From the NCBI GenBank assembly GCA_023430285.1, contig JAEZAV010000191.1, forward strand, positions 1-8,561: a stretch of DNA of 8,561 bases. The letters run 5' to 3'. Within the stretch, counting starts at the first letter, position 1; the number at the start of each line of letters is the position of its first letter. Of the stretch, positions 1-6,337 are shown piece after piece. A program made the position numbers and the translations under genes. This stretch comes from Methanobacteriota archaeon (GTDB lineage: Archaea; Methanobacteriota; Methanobacteria; Methanobacteriales; Methanobacteriaceae). The notes beneath the pieces are model-generated. The model did no database searches. It saw only the letters and a program-made list of their open reading frames with translations, and was not told the origin of the DNA.

Positions 1-257
1 AGAAAAAACCGATCAAAGAGTTTGTTGAATTACTATCTTCAATGGATGATCCAGCAAAGAAAAGGATTATCAATCAATTAGAAGATAAAATGGATGATTA
101 TGGAAATTTATTTCTACGTTTCGATAAACAGAGAGCATATCAGGGCGATCTGAAGGTTGTTGAACATGGTGATTCCATCCATACAAAAATTAAGATAGCA
201 GCCTATCCAGCGAAAAAAAAGGTGGCATTGGAAATTGGAAGGAAATTATTCGACTAA
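1..257 (+). CDS. DUF54-family RNA-binding protein (predicted exosome-associated), C-terminal part
   Basis: This is a 5'-truncated gene: the frame is open from base 3 to the left edge, leaving 84 readable residues before the TAA at 255-257. The fragment begins KKPIKEFVELL and carries the blocks DYGNLFLRFDKQ and HTKIKIAAYP, which I recognise as the C-terminal half of the archaeal COG1325/DUF54 family. That family is annotated as RNA-binding and was predicted to belong with the exosome on gene-neighbourhood grounds; its biochemical role is not established. An internal ATG at 42 exists but is not the true start, because the reading frame and family similarity continue upstream of it. Its end overlaps the downstream RNase P gene by 23 bases, suggesting translational coupling. 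In related archaea the upstream neighbour is usually ribosomal protein L15e, which would be outside this window. The family call is recognition from memory rather than a search. Confidence 0.8.
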   Translation, partial: KKPIKEFVELLSSMDDPAKKRIINQLEDKMDDYGNLFLRFDKQRAYQGDLKVVEHGDSIHTKIKIAAYPAKKKVALEIGRKLFD

Positions 258-966
258 AAAGAATTACGGGGAAAATTTTTACGATCTAAATATCAGTGGA
301 AACCAAAGTATCATTAAAGAGGCTGAAAGATTAGGATTTGCCGGAGTTTCCCTGACCTACAATTTCGATGATTACAACCCAGAAACTTCAAGAAAATATG
401 ATGAACTCAAACATGAAAGCAACTTACTAATACGAAAATGCCTTGAAATCAAATGTAAAAATCCTGAAGAACTGAAGAAGAAAGTTCGAAAATCCCGAAA
501 AAAAGCCGACATAGTCATGGTAAGGGGTGGGGATAACAGCATAAACAGGGCAGCCTGTGAAGAAAGAAATGTGGATATACTTTCACAACCCTACAGAAAC
601 AGAAGGGACAGTGGACTGAACCATGTTCTTGCAAGAAAAGCAGCAGAGAACGATGTTGCAGTTGAGATCAACCTTTCGAGTTTTTTAAAAACCAGTTTAA
701 GGTACAGGCACAGGATAGTGAGCCAGTTTAGACACATCATGGATCTCAAACGAAAGTACGGTTTTTCAGTTATTATTACAAGCGGTGCAAGATCCAGCTA
801 CGATCAACGAAATCCCATGGACATATTTGCCCTTTCAAACTGTTTTGGAATGAATGAAAATGAATCCTTGGAAGCACTCTCAATCATTCCAAAACACATC
901 ATAGACAAAAATGACAACAGGGACAATTTTTTTGTGGATGGAGTAAGAACAGTTGTAGAGTTGTAA
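235..966 (+). CDS. rnp3: Ribonuclease P protein component 3 (Rpp30)
   Basis: This 243-residue protein matches the archaeal Rpp30 family, a TIM-barrel-like protein subunit that pairs with Pop5 and helps RNase P RNA cut the 5' leader from precursor tRNAs. Visible landmarks are the first strand FYDLNI (about 15-20), VMVRGGD (94-100), DILSQPY (114-120), the family block DSGLNHVLARKAAENDVAVEINLSSFL region (125-151) and IITSGARSSYDQRNP (180-194). Length is normal for the family. The start is TTG at 235, inside the end of the upstream gene. An AGGTGG ribosome binding site lies at 220-225, nine bases before it, and no other start codon occurs before the conserved FYDLN strand. The first 13 or so residues are a non-conserved extension, which leaves slight doubt about the exact start. 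The next gene encodes its RNase P partner Pop5. Confidence 0.93.
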   Translation: MEGNYSTKKNYGENFYDLNISGNQSIIKEAERLGFAGVSLTYNFDDYNPETSRKYDELKHESNLLIRKCLEIKCKNPEELKKKVRKSRKKADIVMVRGGDNSINRAACEERNVDILSQPYRNRRDSGLNHVLARKAAENDVAVEINLSSFLKTSLRYRHRIVSQFRHIMDLKRKYGFSVIITSGARSSYDQRNPMDIFALSNCFGMNENESLEALSIIPKHIIDKNDNRDNFFVDGVRTVVEL

Positions 967-1004
967 ACACTCAAACAAATAATACTCATAAAGAATTGAT
1001 TGCA

Positions 1005-1394
1005 ATGAATCAAAAACTCAAAATACTGCCCCCAACCATGAGGGATAAAAAGCGATACATAGCTTTTGAATTAATTTTTCAGGGGCATATGACCAGGGAA
1101 GATGTTATAGATACCATAATAGAAGGTTCACTCTATATGTATGGTGCATGTGGAACTGGAAAGTTCGATATATGGGTGGTTAAACTATGGAAGTGTGGAA
1201 AAAATACCAGCCCCCATGGAAACCCAGATGAAAATTACATGCAGGGAATAATACGCTGTAGAAGAGAAGAAGTTCAATCTGTCAGAGCCGTACTTCCAAC
1301 AATAACAAGATTCCGAGGCAAACACGTGGTTTTCCATACTCTGGGAATTTCTGGAACAATTAAATCTGCAATAAAAAACTTTATTAAACTATAA
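1005..1394 (+). CDS. rnp2: Ribonuclease P protein component 2 (Pop5)
   Basis: This 129-residue protein looks like archaeal Pop5, an RRM-like alpha-beta subunit that binds the catalytic domain of RNase P RNA together with Rpp30 during 5' maturation of tRNA. The N-terminal LKILPPTMRDKKRYIAFEL (about 5-23) is the typical family opening, followed by the AGCGTGKFDIWV-like strand (GACGTGKFDIWVVKL, 47-61) and IIRCRREEV (82-90). I chose ATG at 1005, which places the conserved LKILPPT block almost at the N-terminus. An in-frame TTG at 996 would add three residues. Neither start has a clear ribosome binding site, so the choice is not certain. It follows the Rpp30 gene after 38 bases and is probably co-transcribed with it. 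Confidence 0.92.
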   Translation: MNQKLKILPPTMRDKKRYIAFELIFQGHMTREDVIDTIIEGSLYMYGACGTGKFDIWVVKLWKCGKNTSPHGNPDENYMQGIIRCRREEVQSVRAVLPTITRFRGKHVVFHTLGISGTIKSAIKNFIKL

Positions 1395-1421
1395 CTATAA
1401 GATGAAATAAAAGATTAATAG

Positions 1422-1430
1422 TTTATAAAA
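1422..1430 (+). promoter_or_regulatory. Candidate TATA box upstream of psmA
   Basis: TTTATAAAA lies in the 103-bp AT-rich gap between the Pop5 and proteasome alpha genes and resembles an archaeal TATA element. Transcription would then start near 1450, giving a leader of roughly 45-50 bases. A second TATA-like string, ATTATAAAT at 1454-1462, would start transcription almost at the ribosome binding site and is less likely. In an AT-rich spacer such matches can arise by chance. Confidence 0.4.
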
Positions 1431-1484
1431 ATTAAGTTTAGAATTATTTTAAGATTATAAATTCATTTTAGAAAAAAACTTTTA

Positions 1485-1490
1485 GTGAGG
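1485..1490 (+). promoter_or_regulatory. Ribosome binding site of psmA
   Basis: GTGAGG is seven bases before the ATG at 1498. Another ATG at 1494 is out of frame with the conserved protein and too close to the site, so this site supports 1498. Confidence 0.6.
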
Positions 1491-1497
1491 TATATGT

Positions 1498-2247
1498 ATG
1501 CAACCGTTTCAAGGAGCAGGATACGATAGGGCTATAACTGTATTTAGTCCAGATGGAAGGTTATTTCAGGTTGAATATGCTAGGGAAGCTGTTAAGCGAG
1601 GTACAACTTCTTTAGGTGTTAAATCAGTTGAAGGCATAGTACTGGTGGTTGATAAAAGACCCACAAGTAAACTCGTAGAGCCTAAATCCATCGAGAAGAT
1701 ATTCCAGATCGACGACCATATTGGAGCAGCTACCTCTGGGCTGGTGGCAGATGCAAGGGCACTGGTTGAAAAGGCAAGAATGGAATCTCAGATCAACAAG
1801 ATCACCTACAACGAACCTATAAGGGTTGATGGTCTAGCCAAGAAAATATGTGATATGAAACAGATGTACACTCAGCATGGGGGAGTAAGACCCTTTGGTT
1901 CAGCACTCATCATAGGTGGAGTAAACGAATCAGGATGCAAACTATTCGAAACAGATCCAAGCGGTGCTTTGATAGAGTACAAGGCCACAGCAATAGGTGC
2001 AGGAAGACAGATTGCAATGGACGAGTTTGAAAAGAAATACAGTGAAGACATCAAACTTGATGAAGCAATTGAACTAGCTTTAGATGCTGTTTACGAAGCA
2101 ACAGAAGGTAAAACAACTGTTGAAAGTGTTGAAATTGCCATCATAGATGCTAAGGACAAGAAGTTCAGGAAACTCACAGACGATGAAATTACCGAGCATG
2201 TTGAAGAACTCCTCATAAGAAAATCCAAGGAGGAAGAAGAGGAATAG
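1498..2247 (+). CDS. psmA: Proteasome subunit alpha
   Basis: This gene encodes the 249-residue alpha subunit of the archaeal 20S proteasome, which forms the two outer rings of the cytoplasmic proteolytic barrel and gates entry. The gate motif YDR is at residues 9-11 ([21 protein letters not shown] is the alpha-type signature region, 8-28). The loop SIEKIF carries Lys67, equivalent to the lysine of the pocket that receives the C-terminal HbYX tail of PAN-type ATPases. [12 protein letters not shown] (78-89) and [14 protein letters not shown] (127-140) are further family blocks. The N-terminus has no processed catalytic threonine, as expected for an alpha subunit. The protein ends in KSKEEEEE, and those purine-rich codons also supply the ribosome binding site of the next gene, two bases downstream. 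The beta subunit and PAN are not in this window. Confidence 0.98.
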   Translation: MQPFQGAGYDRAITVFSPDGRLFQVEYAREAVKRGTTSLGVKSVEGIVLVVDKRPTSKLVEPKSIEKIFQIDDHIGAATSGLVADARALVEKARMESQINKITYNEPIRVDGLAKKICDMKQMYTQHGGVRPFGSALIIGGVNESGCKLFETDPSGALIEYKATAIGAGRQIAMDEFEKKYSEDIKLDEAIELALDAVYEATEGKTTVESVEIAIIDAKDKKFRKLTDDEITEHVEELLIRKSKEEEEE

Positions 2248-2249
2248 AC

Positions 2250-2942
2250 ATGGTAAACCTTGATGATGCAGTAACAGCACGTTTGGAATATTTTGGTGAA
2301 CATTTCGAGATACTGGTTGATCCAGATCTTGCATCAGACTTCAAGAGGGGTCAGGACCTGAATGTTGAAGATATCCTCGTTGTGGAGGAAATTTTCAAAG
2401 ATGCAAAAAAGGGAGACAAATCCTCTGAAGAAGCCATGATGAAGGCTTTCCAAACAACGGACCATGTTGAAGTTGCTGCTAATATTCTAAAAAAAGGCCA
2501 GATTCAGCTCACAGCCCAACAACGTAAAGAAATGCAGGAAGAAAAGCGTCTGAAGGTTGTAACAACCATTGCAAGGGAGGCAATAAACCCCCAGACCAAA
2601 CTTCCACATCCAGCAAGAAGAATAGAAATTGCTATGGAAGAAGCCAAGGTACGCATAGATCCATTTAAAAGTGTTGATGAGCAAGTGAACACAACTTTGA
2701 AGGCCATTAGGGTCAAGATTCCCATCAGATTTGAAAAAGTTAAAGTAGCTATAAGGGTTCCTGGAGATTTCTCAGGAAAAGTCTACGGTGCCATTCCGGA
2801 ATTTGGAAAAACCATGCAGGAAGAATGGCAACAGGACGGCTCTTGGGTGGCTGTTGTTGAGATACCTGGAGGTATGCAGGACAACTTTTACCAAAAACTC
2901 AACGAACTAACCCATGGCCAAGTAGAGACCAAGCTGCTCTAA
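2250..2942 (+). CDS. sdo1: SBDS/Sdo1-family ribosome maturation protein
   Basis: This 230-residue protein is the archaeal orthologue of SBDS (yeast Sdo1). In eukaryotes this factor acts with the GTPase EFL1 to release the anti-association factor eIF6 from new 60S subunits; the archaeal role is inferred from that. Three domains fit the sequence. The N-terminal FYSH domain (about 1-88) contains [17 protein letters not shown] and [17 protein letters not shown] helical domain (about 92-160) contains [21 protein letters not shown] (111-131). A C-terminal ferredoxin-like domain (about 163-230) contains [10 protein letters not shown] and [12 protein letters not shown]. The ATG is two bases after the psmA stop, with GGAGG at 2229-2233 and GAGGAA at 2239-2244 as possible ribosome binding sites. 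It lies between the proteasome and exosome genes, as in many archaea. Confidence 0.96.
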   Translation: MVNLDDAVTARLEYFGEHFEILVDPDLASDFKRGQDLNVEDILVVEEIFKDAKKGDKSSEEAMMKAFQTTDHVEVAANILKKGQIQLTAQQRKEMQEEKRLKVVTTIAREAINPQTKLPHPARRIEIAMEEAKVRIDPFKSVDEQVNTTLKAIRVKIPIRFEKVKVAIRVPGDFSGKVYGAIPEFGKTMQEEWQQDGSWVAVVEIPGGMQDNFYQKLNELTHGQVETKLL

Positions 2943-2971
2943 CTGTAAGTTCATTTTTTTAGCATTCCAAT

Positions 2972-2979
2972 AAAGGAGG
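2972..2979 (+). promoter_or_regulatory. Strong ribosome binding site of rrp4
   Basis: AAAGGAGG is the longest Shine-Dalgarno match in the window. It sits six bases before the GTG at 2986 and four bases before an ATG at 2984 that is immediately followed by TGA in its own frame. Only the GTG frame gives the conserved protein. Confidence 0.75.
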
Positions 2980-2985
2980 CAGAAT

Positions 2986-3771
2986 GTGATATTTGTAGAG
3001 GATAAAGAAATTGTAATTCCTGGAGATATTCTGGCTGATGAAGAATATAACTCTGGAAGAGGAACTTTCAAGGAAAACGACAAGATTTGTTCCTCACTCG
3101 TAGGCCTTGTGGCAATAAGGGACAAAAAAATAAGTGTAATACCCTTACAGAGCAAGTACATCCCTAAGAGGGGAGATGTGGTCATAGGTGAAGTCACAGA
3201 CATAAGATTTTCCATGTGGAATCTTGAAATCAACTCACCGTACTCAGGATTTTTACCAGCATCTGATGTATTTGGAAAGGAAAAAAGGGAATTGAACCGC
3301 ACATTTGATGTGGGCGACGTTTTATTTTTGAGAGTTGTAGATGTTGACGAAGTAAAAAAGGTCAAACTCGGTCTTAAAGGCAGGGGACTGGGTAAGTTCA
3401 GGGGAGGAATCCTCATCAACATCACACCAACCAAGGTGCCCAGACTCATTGGTAAGAAGGGATCCATGATCAACATGATCAAGGATGAAACCAAGTGTGA
3501 AGTCATTGTGGGACAAAATGGAGTGGTTTGGGTCAAGGGAGATCCTACCATGGAAAGGGTTGCAGAAAAGGTCATAAACATGATCGAAGAACAGGCCCAT
3601 ACATCAGGCTTAACAGACCGTGTGAGGGACATGTTAGCAACACTTTTAGGGCGTGAACCTGGCTCTGATGATTCTGAAGAATCAGAAGAAACTGAAAATT
3701 CTGAAATTGAAGAATCTGAACCAGAAGAAGAAACGAAAGAGGATGACGGTATTAATCCAAATGAGGGGTGA
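2986..3771 (+). CDS. rrp4: Exosome complex RNA-binding subunit Rrp4
   Basis: Rrp4 forms the RNA-binding cap on the archaeal exosome ring of Rrp41 and Rrp42 and feeds RNA 3' ends into it for degradation or tailing. Three domains are visible: an N-terminal domain (about 1-58, with VIPGDIL at 10-16), an S1 domain (about 61-133, with [13 protein letters not shown] and SGFLPASD), and a KH domain (about 143-205) with the GxxG loop IGKKGS at 155-160. Past residue 226 there is an extra acidic tail: 17 of the 27 residues from 228 to 254 are Asp or Glu, mixed with Ser and Thr. The start is GTG at 2986, supported by AAAGGAGG at 2972-2979; an ATG two bases earlier reads ATG-TGA and cannot encode the protein. 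The stop overlaps the beginning of rrp41 by the bases GTGA. Confidence 0.97.
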   Translation: MIFVEDKEIVIPGDILADEEYNSGRGTFKENDKICSSLVGLVAIRDKKISVIPLQSKYIPKRGDVVIGEVTDIRFSMWNLEINSPYSGFLPASDVFGKEKRELNRTFDVGDVLFLRVVDVDEVKKVKLGLKGRGLGKFRGGILINITPTKVPRLIGKKGSMINMIKDETKCEVIVGQNGVVWVKGDPTMERVAEKVINMIEEQAHTSGLTDRVRDMLATLLGREPGSDDSEESEETENSEIEESEPEEETKEDDGINPNEG

Positions 3772-3772
3772 T
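3767..3772 (+). promoter_or_regulatory. GGTGAT ribosome binding site at the rrp4/rrp41 junction
   Basis: GGTGAT matches the archaeal anti-Shine-Dalgarno sequence and is used at the same distance before ATG in three other genes here: rrp42 (4488-4493), rpl37ae (5414-5419) and prefoldin beta (6683-6688). In this case it covers the only canonical start codon, the GTG at 3768, and instead lies four bases before an in-frame ATT at 3777. Confidence 0.6.
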
Positions 3773-4499
3773 TATCATTATAACCAATACCAATCTAAGC
3801 ACTGGTACTGAAACCAGTGGAAGAGCCGATAACAGGGCTTTTGACGAGTTAAGGAAGATGAAGATAGAGGCAGGAGTCCTTGAAAGAGCAGATGGATCAG
3901 CTTATCTTGAAATCGGCGGAAACAAAGTTCTAGCTGCTGTATATGGTCCAAGGGAACTGTTTGTAAGACGTTTAATGCAGCCAAACAAGGCTGTTTTAAG
4001 GTGCAAGTACAACATGGCACCATTTTCTGTGGATGACAGAAAGAGGCCAGGACCAGACAGGAGATCTGTGGAAATATCAAAATTAGCTTCTCAAGCTCTA
4101 ACTCCAGCAGTATTCCTGGAAAAATTCCCACGTTCAACCATAGATGTTTTCATAGAAGTTATAGAAGCTGAAGGTGGAACAAGATGTGCTGGAATTACAG
4201 CAGCATCAGTTGCACTGGCAGATGCAGGAATACCAATGAGGGACATGGTTGTAGCCTGTGCTGCAGGAAAATCTGATGGTAAGGTCATACTAGATCTTTC
4301 AGAGGTTGAAGACAAGGAAGGACAAGCAGATGTTCCGATTGCCATCATGCCAAGAACAGGTGAAATCACACTACTACAGATGGATGGAAATCTCACAGAG
4401 GATGAATTTGGACAGGCACTGGATCTCGCAATTAACGGTTGTAAAATTATAAGCGAAAAACAGAAAGCAGCCATAAAAAACAGGTATGGTGATGAATAA
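3768..4499 (+). CDS. rrp41: Exosome complex exonuclease subunit Rrp41 (catalytic)
   Basis: Rrp41 is the catalytic RNase PH-type subunit of the archaeal exosome. It degrades RNA 3'-to-5' using phosphate, or adds tails in reverse, when paired with Rrp42 in a hexameric ring. Counted from the GTG at 3768 (243 residues), the phosphate- and RNA-contacting arginines are R98 and R99 in [10 protein letters not shown], and the active-site acids are D182 and D188 in [14 protein letters not shown]. Other family blocks are [10 protein letters not shown] and [21 protein letters not shown] (134-154). The near-N-terminal motif usually written R-x-D-G-R reads RADNR here (19-23). GTG at 3768 is the only canonical start after the in-frame stop at 3762 and overlaps the rrp4 stop. 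The true start may instead be ATT at 3777, which would remove three residues. Confidence 0.97.
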   Translation: MIIIITNTNLSTGTETSGRADNRAFDELRKMKIEAGVLERADGSAYLEIGGNKVLAAVYGPRELFVRRLMQPNKAVLRCKYNMAPFSVDDRKRPGPDRRSVEISKLASQALTPAVFLEKFPRSTIDVFIEVIEAEGGTRCAGITAASVALADAGIPMRDMVVACAAGKSDGKVILDLSEVEDKEGQADVPIAIMPRTGEITLLQMDGNLTEDEFGQALDLAINGCKIISEKQKAAIKNRYGDE

Positions 4500-5290
4500 T
4501 GGTTCATATAGTTCCAGAGATCATAAAGGAAAGTGTAACCAATCTGGTTAAAAACGGTGAAAGAACAGATGGAAGGGCCTTTGATGAGTACAGGGAAATA
4601 TCCCTAGAAGCCGGAGTTATTGAAAAGGCTGAAGGTTCAGCAAGGGTAAAAATTGGTAACACCCAGATAATTGTCGGGGCCAAACCCCAGATAGGAACAC
4701 CATTTGGAGACACACCGAACGTTGGAGTTTTAATGACCAACACAGAGTTACTGCCAATGGCAGCACCCAACTTCGAGTCAGGACCTCCAGATGAAAATTC
4801 TGTTGAGCTTTCAAGAGTCACAGACAGATGTATAAGGGAAGGCGAAGTTGTTGATCTAGAAAAATTATGTATAGTTCCTGGTGAAAAGGTATGGATGATA
4901 TTTTTGGATCTCCATGTGGTTGACTACGATGGAAACCTGATGGACGCAGCTGTACTTGGAAGTGTTGCAGCACTCATGAACACCAAGTTACCTGAAGCCA
5001 AACTCATAGACGACGAAGTTGTACTCGACTACGACAATTTGATACCTTTACCAATCAACGACACAGCTCTAATGTCCACATTTGCGAAGATAGGCGAAGA
5101 ACTCATTGTAGATCCTTCCCTCGAAGAAGAGGAAGTGATGGGGGCCCGTTTATCAGTAGGCATAACCCAAGATGGTAACATATGTGCAATGCAGAAAGGT
5201 GGAGAGAAAACTTTAACTCAAGAGGAAGTATTGAAGGCTGTTTCAATTGCGAAGATCAAGACAGCTGAACTCAGAAAACTCCTTCCATAG
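4499..5290 (+). CDS. rrp42: Exosome complex subunit Rrp42 (non-catalytic ring subunit)
   Basis: This 263-residue RNase PH-fold protein pairs with Rrp41 to build the exosome ring and helps bind RNA but lacks the catalytic aspartates. The N-terminal region [12 protein letters not shown] (21-32) and [18 protein letters not shown] (36-53) mirrors the equivalent part of Rrp41, showing the ancient duplication. Rrp42-type blocks include [23 protein letters not shown] (92-114), [21 protein letters not shown] (131-151) and LSVGITQDG (218-226). The QADVPIA acid motif of Rrp41 is replaced by [14 protein letters not shown] (175-188). The ATG overlaps the rrp41 stop by one base (TAATG) and follows GGTGAT at 4488-4493 by five bases, so the two partners are tightly coupled and probably made in matched amounts. 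Confidence 0.97.
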   Translation: MVHIVPEIIKESVTNLVKNGERTDGRAFDEYREISLEAGVIEKAEGSARVKIGNTQIIVGAKPQIGTPFGDTPNVGVLMTNTELLPMAAPNFESGPPDENSVELSRVTDRCIREGEVVDLEKLCIVPGEKVWMIFLDLHVVDYDGNLMDAAVLGSVAALMNTKLPEAKLIDDEVVLDYDNLIPLPINDTALMSTFAKIGEELIVDPSLEEEEVMGARLSVGITQDGNICAMQKGGEKTLTQEEVLKAVSIAKIKTAELRKLLP

Positions 5291-5308
5291 ATGCATTTAT
5301 AACTGTGG

Positions 5309-5365
5309 AATTTCAAATTCTATGATCTAGACATTCATAATTGAAATTTTCATAAATTTTTTTTT
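5309..5365 (+). terminator. Hairpin plus T9 run after rrp42 (candidate terminator or processing site)
   Basis: AATTTCAA at 5309-5316 is the exact inverse of TTGAAATT at 5341-5348, and a second short inverted pair, TATGA (5321-5325) and TCATA (5335-5339), lies inside it. Nine T's follow at 5357-5365. T-rich tracts terminate archaeal transcription and hairpins can add to this, so the exosome transcript may end or be attenuated here. The stem is AU-rich and weak, and the region could also simply be an AT-rich spacer. Confidence 0.45.
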
Positions 5366-5377
5366 ATGGATTACCAA

Positions 5378-5385
5378 TTAAATTA
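5378..5385 (+). promoter_or_regulatory. Weak candidate TATA box upstream of rpl37ae
   Basis: TTAAATTA preceded by ACCAA lies about 40 bases before the rpl37ae ATG, so initiation near 5407 would give a short leader that still contains the GGTGAT ribosome binding site. The match to a TATA box is imperfect and the spacer is AT-rich. Confidence 0.28.
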
Positions 5386-5413
5386 GATATTTTCAAGAAT
5401 TAAAATTAATCAA

Positions 5414-5419
5414 GGTGAT
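5414..5419 (+). promoter_or_regulatory. Ribosome binding site of rpl37ae
   Basis: GGTGAT (within AAGGTGAT) is five bases before the ATG at 5425 and matches the archaeal 16S rRNA tail. Confidence 0.7.
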
Positions 5420-5424
5420 ATAAA

Positions 5425-5694
5425 ATGGCAAGAACTAAAAAAGTAGGCATAACCGGTAGATTCGGTGCAAGATATGGTAGAAAAGCCAAAAGGACAGTTA
5501 AATCAGTAGAAGAAAACATGAAGGTGAAGCATGTTTGTCCTCAGTGTGATAGACCAGCAGTTAAAAGGGTTTCAGCAGGAATATGGAAATGCAGAAAGTG
5601 CGGCAACGTATTCACAGGCGGAGCTTACCTTCCATCAACTCCAATGGGTAAAACAGCTGCAAGGAACATAAAAAGAATAGTTGGAGGATTATAA
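5425..5694 (+). CDS. rpl37ae: Large-subunit ribosomal protein L37Ae (eL43)
   Basis: This 89-residue basic protein is the archaeal/eukaryotic ribosomal protein L37Ae of the 50S subunit. It opens with [18 protein letters not shown], typical of the family, and carries a zinc ribbon with C38, C41, C56 and C59 (CPQC and CRKC). The C-terminal block [20 protein letters not shown] (65-84) is also characteristic. The ATG has a well-placed GGTGAT ribosome binding site. The last codons contain GGAGGAT, which serves as the ribosome binding site of rpoP, whose start follows the stop after one base. Confidence 0.97.
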   Translation: MARTKKVGITGRFGARYGRKAKRTVKSVEENMKVKHVCPQCDRPAVKRVSAGIWKCRKCGNVFTGGAYLPSTPMGKTAARNIKRIVGGL

Positions 5695-5695
5695 A

Positions 5696-5827
5696 TTGTA
5701 TAAATGTGGGAAATGTGGAACACTGGTAGATATCAAGGGTTACACCGAATCTAAATGTCCTAGTTGCAGGTACAGAATTCTGTTTAAAGAAATTCCTCCT
5801 GTAAGGCGTAGTATAAAAGCAAGATAA
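5696..5827 (+). CDS. rpoP: DNA-directed RNA polymerase subunit P (RpoP/Rpb12-like)
   Basis: This 43-residue gene starts with TTG at 5696, reads [10 protein letters not shown] at its N-terminus and ends with VRRSIKAR before the TAA at 5825-5827. It is the archaeal RNA polymerase subunit P, the counterpart of eukaryotic Rpb12, a small zinc-binding protein at the assembly platform of the enzyme. The zinc ligands are C4, C7, C21 and C24 (CGKC and CPSC), and [11 protein letters not shown] (29-38) is the usual tail. GGAGG at 5683-5687, inside the last codons of rpl37ae, is eight bases before the TTG. Because it is short and lacks an ATG, automated calls easily miss it. The pairing of rpl37ae and rpoP is standard in archaea. 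Confidence 0.95.
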   Translation: MYKCGKCGTLVDIKGYTESKCPSCRYRILFKEIPPVRRSIKAR

Positions 5828-5843
5828 TATTCAATTATTAACT

Positions 5844-6335
5844 ATGCTGATAACAACGTCGAGGAAACCTTCCCAAAGAACAAGATCATTCTGTAAAAGT
5901 TTGGTCAGAGTCCTTAACTCCAGTTATACTAACCGGGGAAAAATGAGTCTCCGGGACGTTTTGATCAAATCTTCTGAAATGGGCTACGACAAAACAGCCG
6001 TAATCTCCCAGATGAAGGCAAATCCAAGTAGGATTGACTTTCACCAAGAAGATGGGGAACTTATACTTTCCCTAGATATTACTGTAGGTCTTGATAACAA
6101 CTCAGGATCTAAGAGCAGGATAAAACTTAAGGATCTGAAATTCTACAGTGAACTAAGTGAACTGGAAGGACTTCGAGACATATTCAACATTCCCAGTTTA
6201 ACCAAGGGTTCGGAATTTAAAAATCTCATGCTTATAAAAGCATCAGAAGAACCTAATACTGCTACAATTGAATTTTATGCAGATGACGGCAGTTTAACTG
6301 GTCCAAAAATATTCGTAAAGGGATGGAGGCAGTAG
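5844..6335 (+). CDS. Brix-domain ribosome biogenesis protein (Imp4-like)
   Basis: This 163-residue protein consists of a single archaeal Brix domain. It starts MLITTSRKPSQRTRSF and continues with NRGKMSLRDVL (30-40), both hallmarks of the archaeal Imp4-like family whose eukaryotic relatives bind rRNA during ribosomal subunit assembly. The archaeal role is inferred from these relatives. The ATG at 5844 puts the conserved ITTSRKPS strand directly at the N-terminus, so the start is well supported even though no ribosome binding site is visible in the 16-base AT-rich gap after rpoP. The last codons contain GGAGG, which appears to serve the next gene. Confidence 0.94.
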   Translation: MLITTSRKPSQRTRSFCKSLVRVLNSSYTNRGKMSLRDVLIKSSEMGYDKTAVISQMKANPSRIDFHQEDGELILSLDITVGLDNNSGSKSRIKLKDLKFYSELSELEGLRDIFNIPSLTKGSEFKNLMLIKASEEPNTATIEFYADDGSLTGPKIFVKGWRQ

Positions 6336-6337
6336 AT

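Noticed and set aside
2954..2960. T7 run between sdo1 and rrp4 as a terminator
   Set aside because: It is short, has no accompanying hairpin that I can see, and is followed at once by the rrp4 ribosome binding site; termination inside this conserved block is unlikely, though partial effects cannot be excluded.
2907..3632. A 241-codon open frame on the - strand opposite rrp4
   Set aside because: It lies entirely opposite the well-conserved sdo1 end and rrp4 gene, is rich in Ser, Thr, Leu and Pro as expected for an antisense shadow, and shows no recognisable motif.
4091..4507. A 138-codon open frame on the - strand opposite rrp41
   Set aside because: It mirrors the conserved Rrp41 coding sequence and has no family features of its own.
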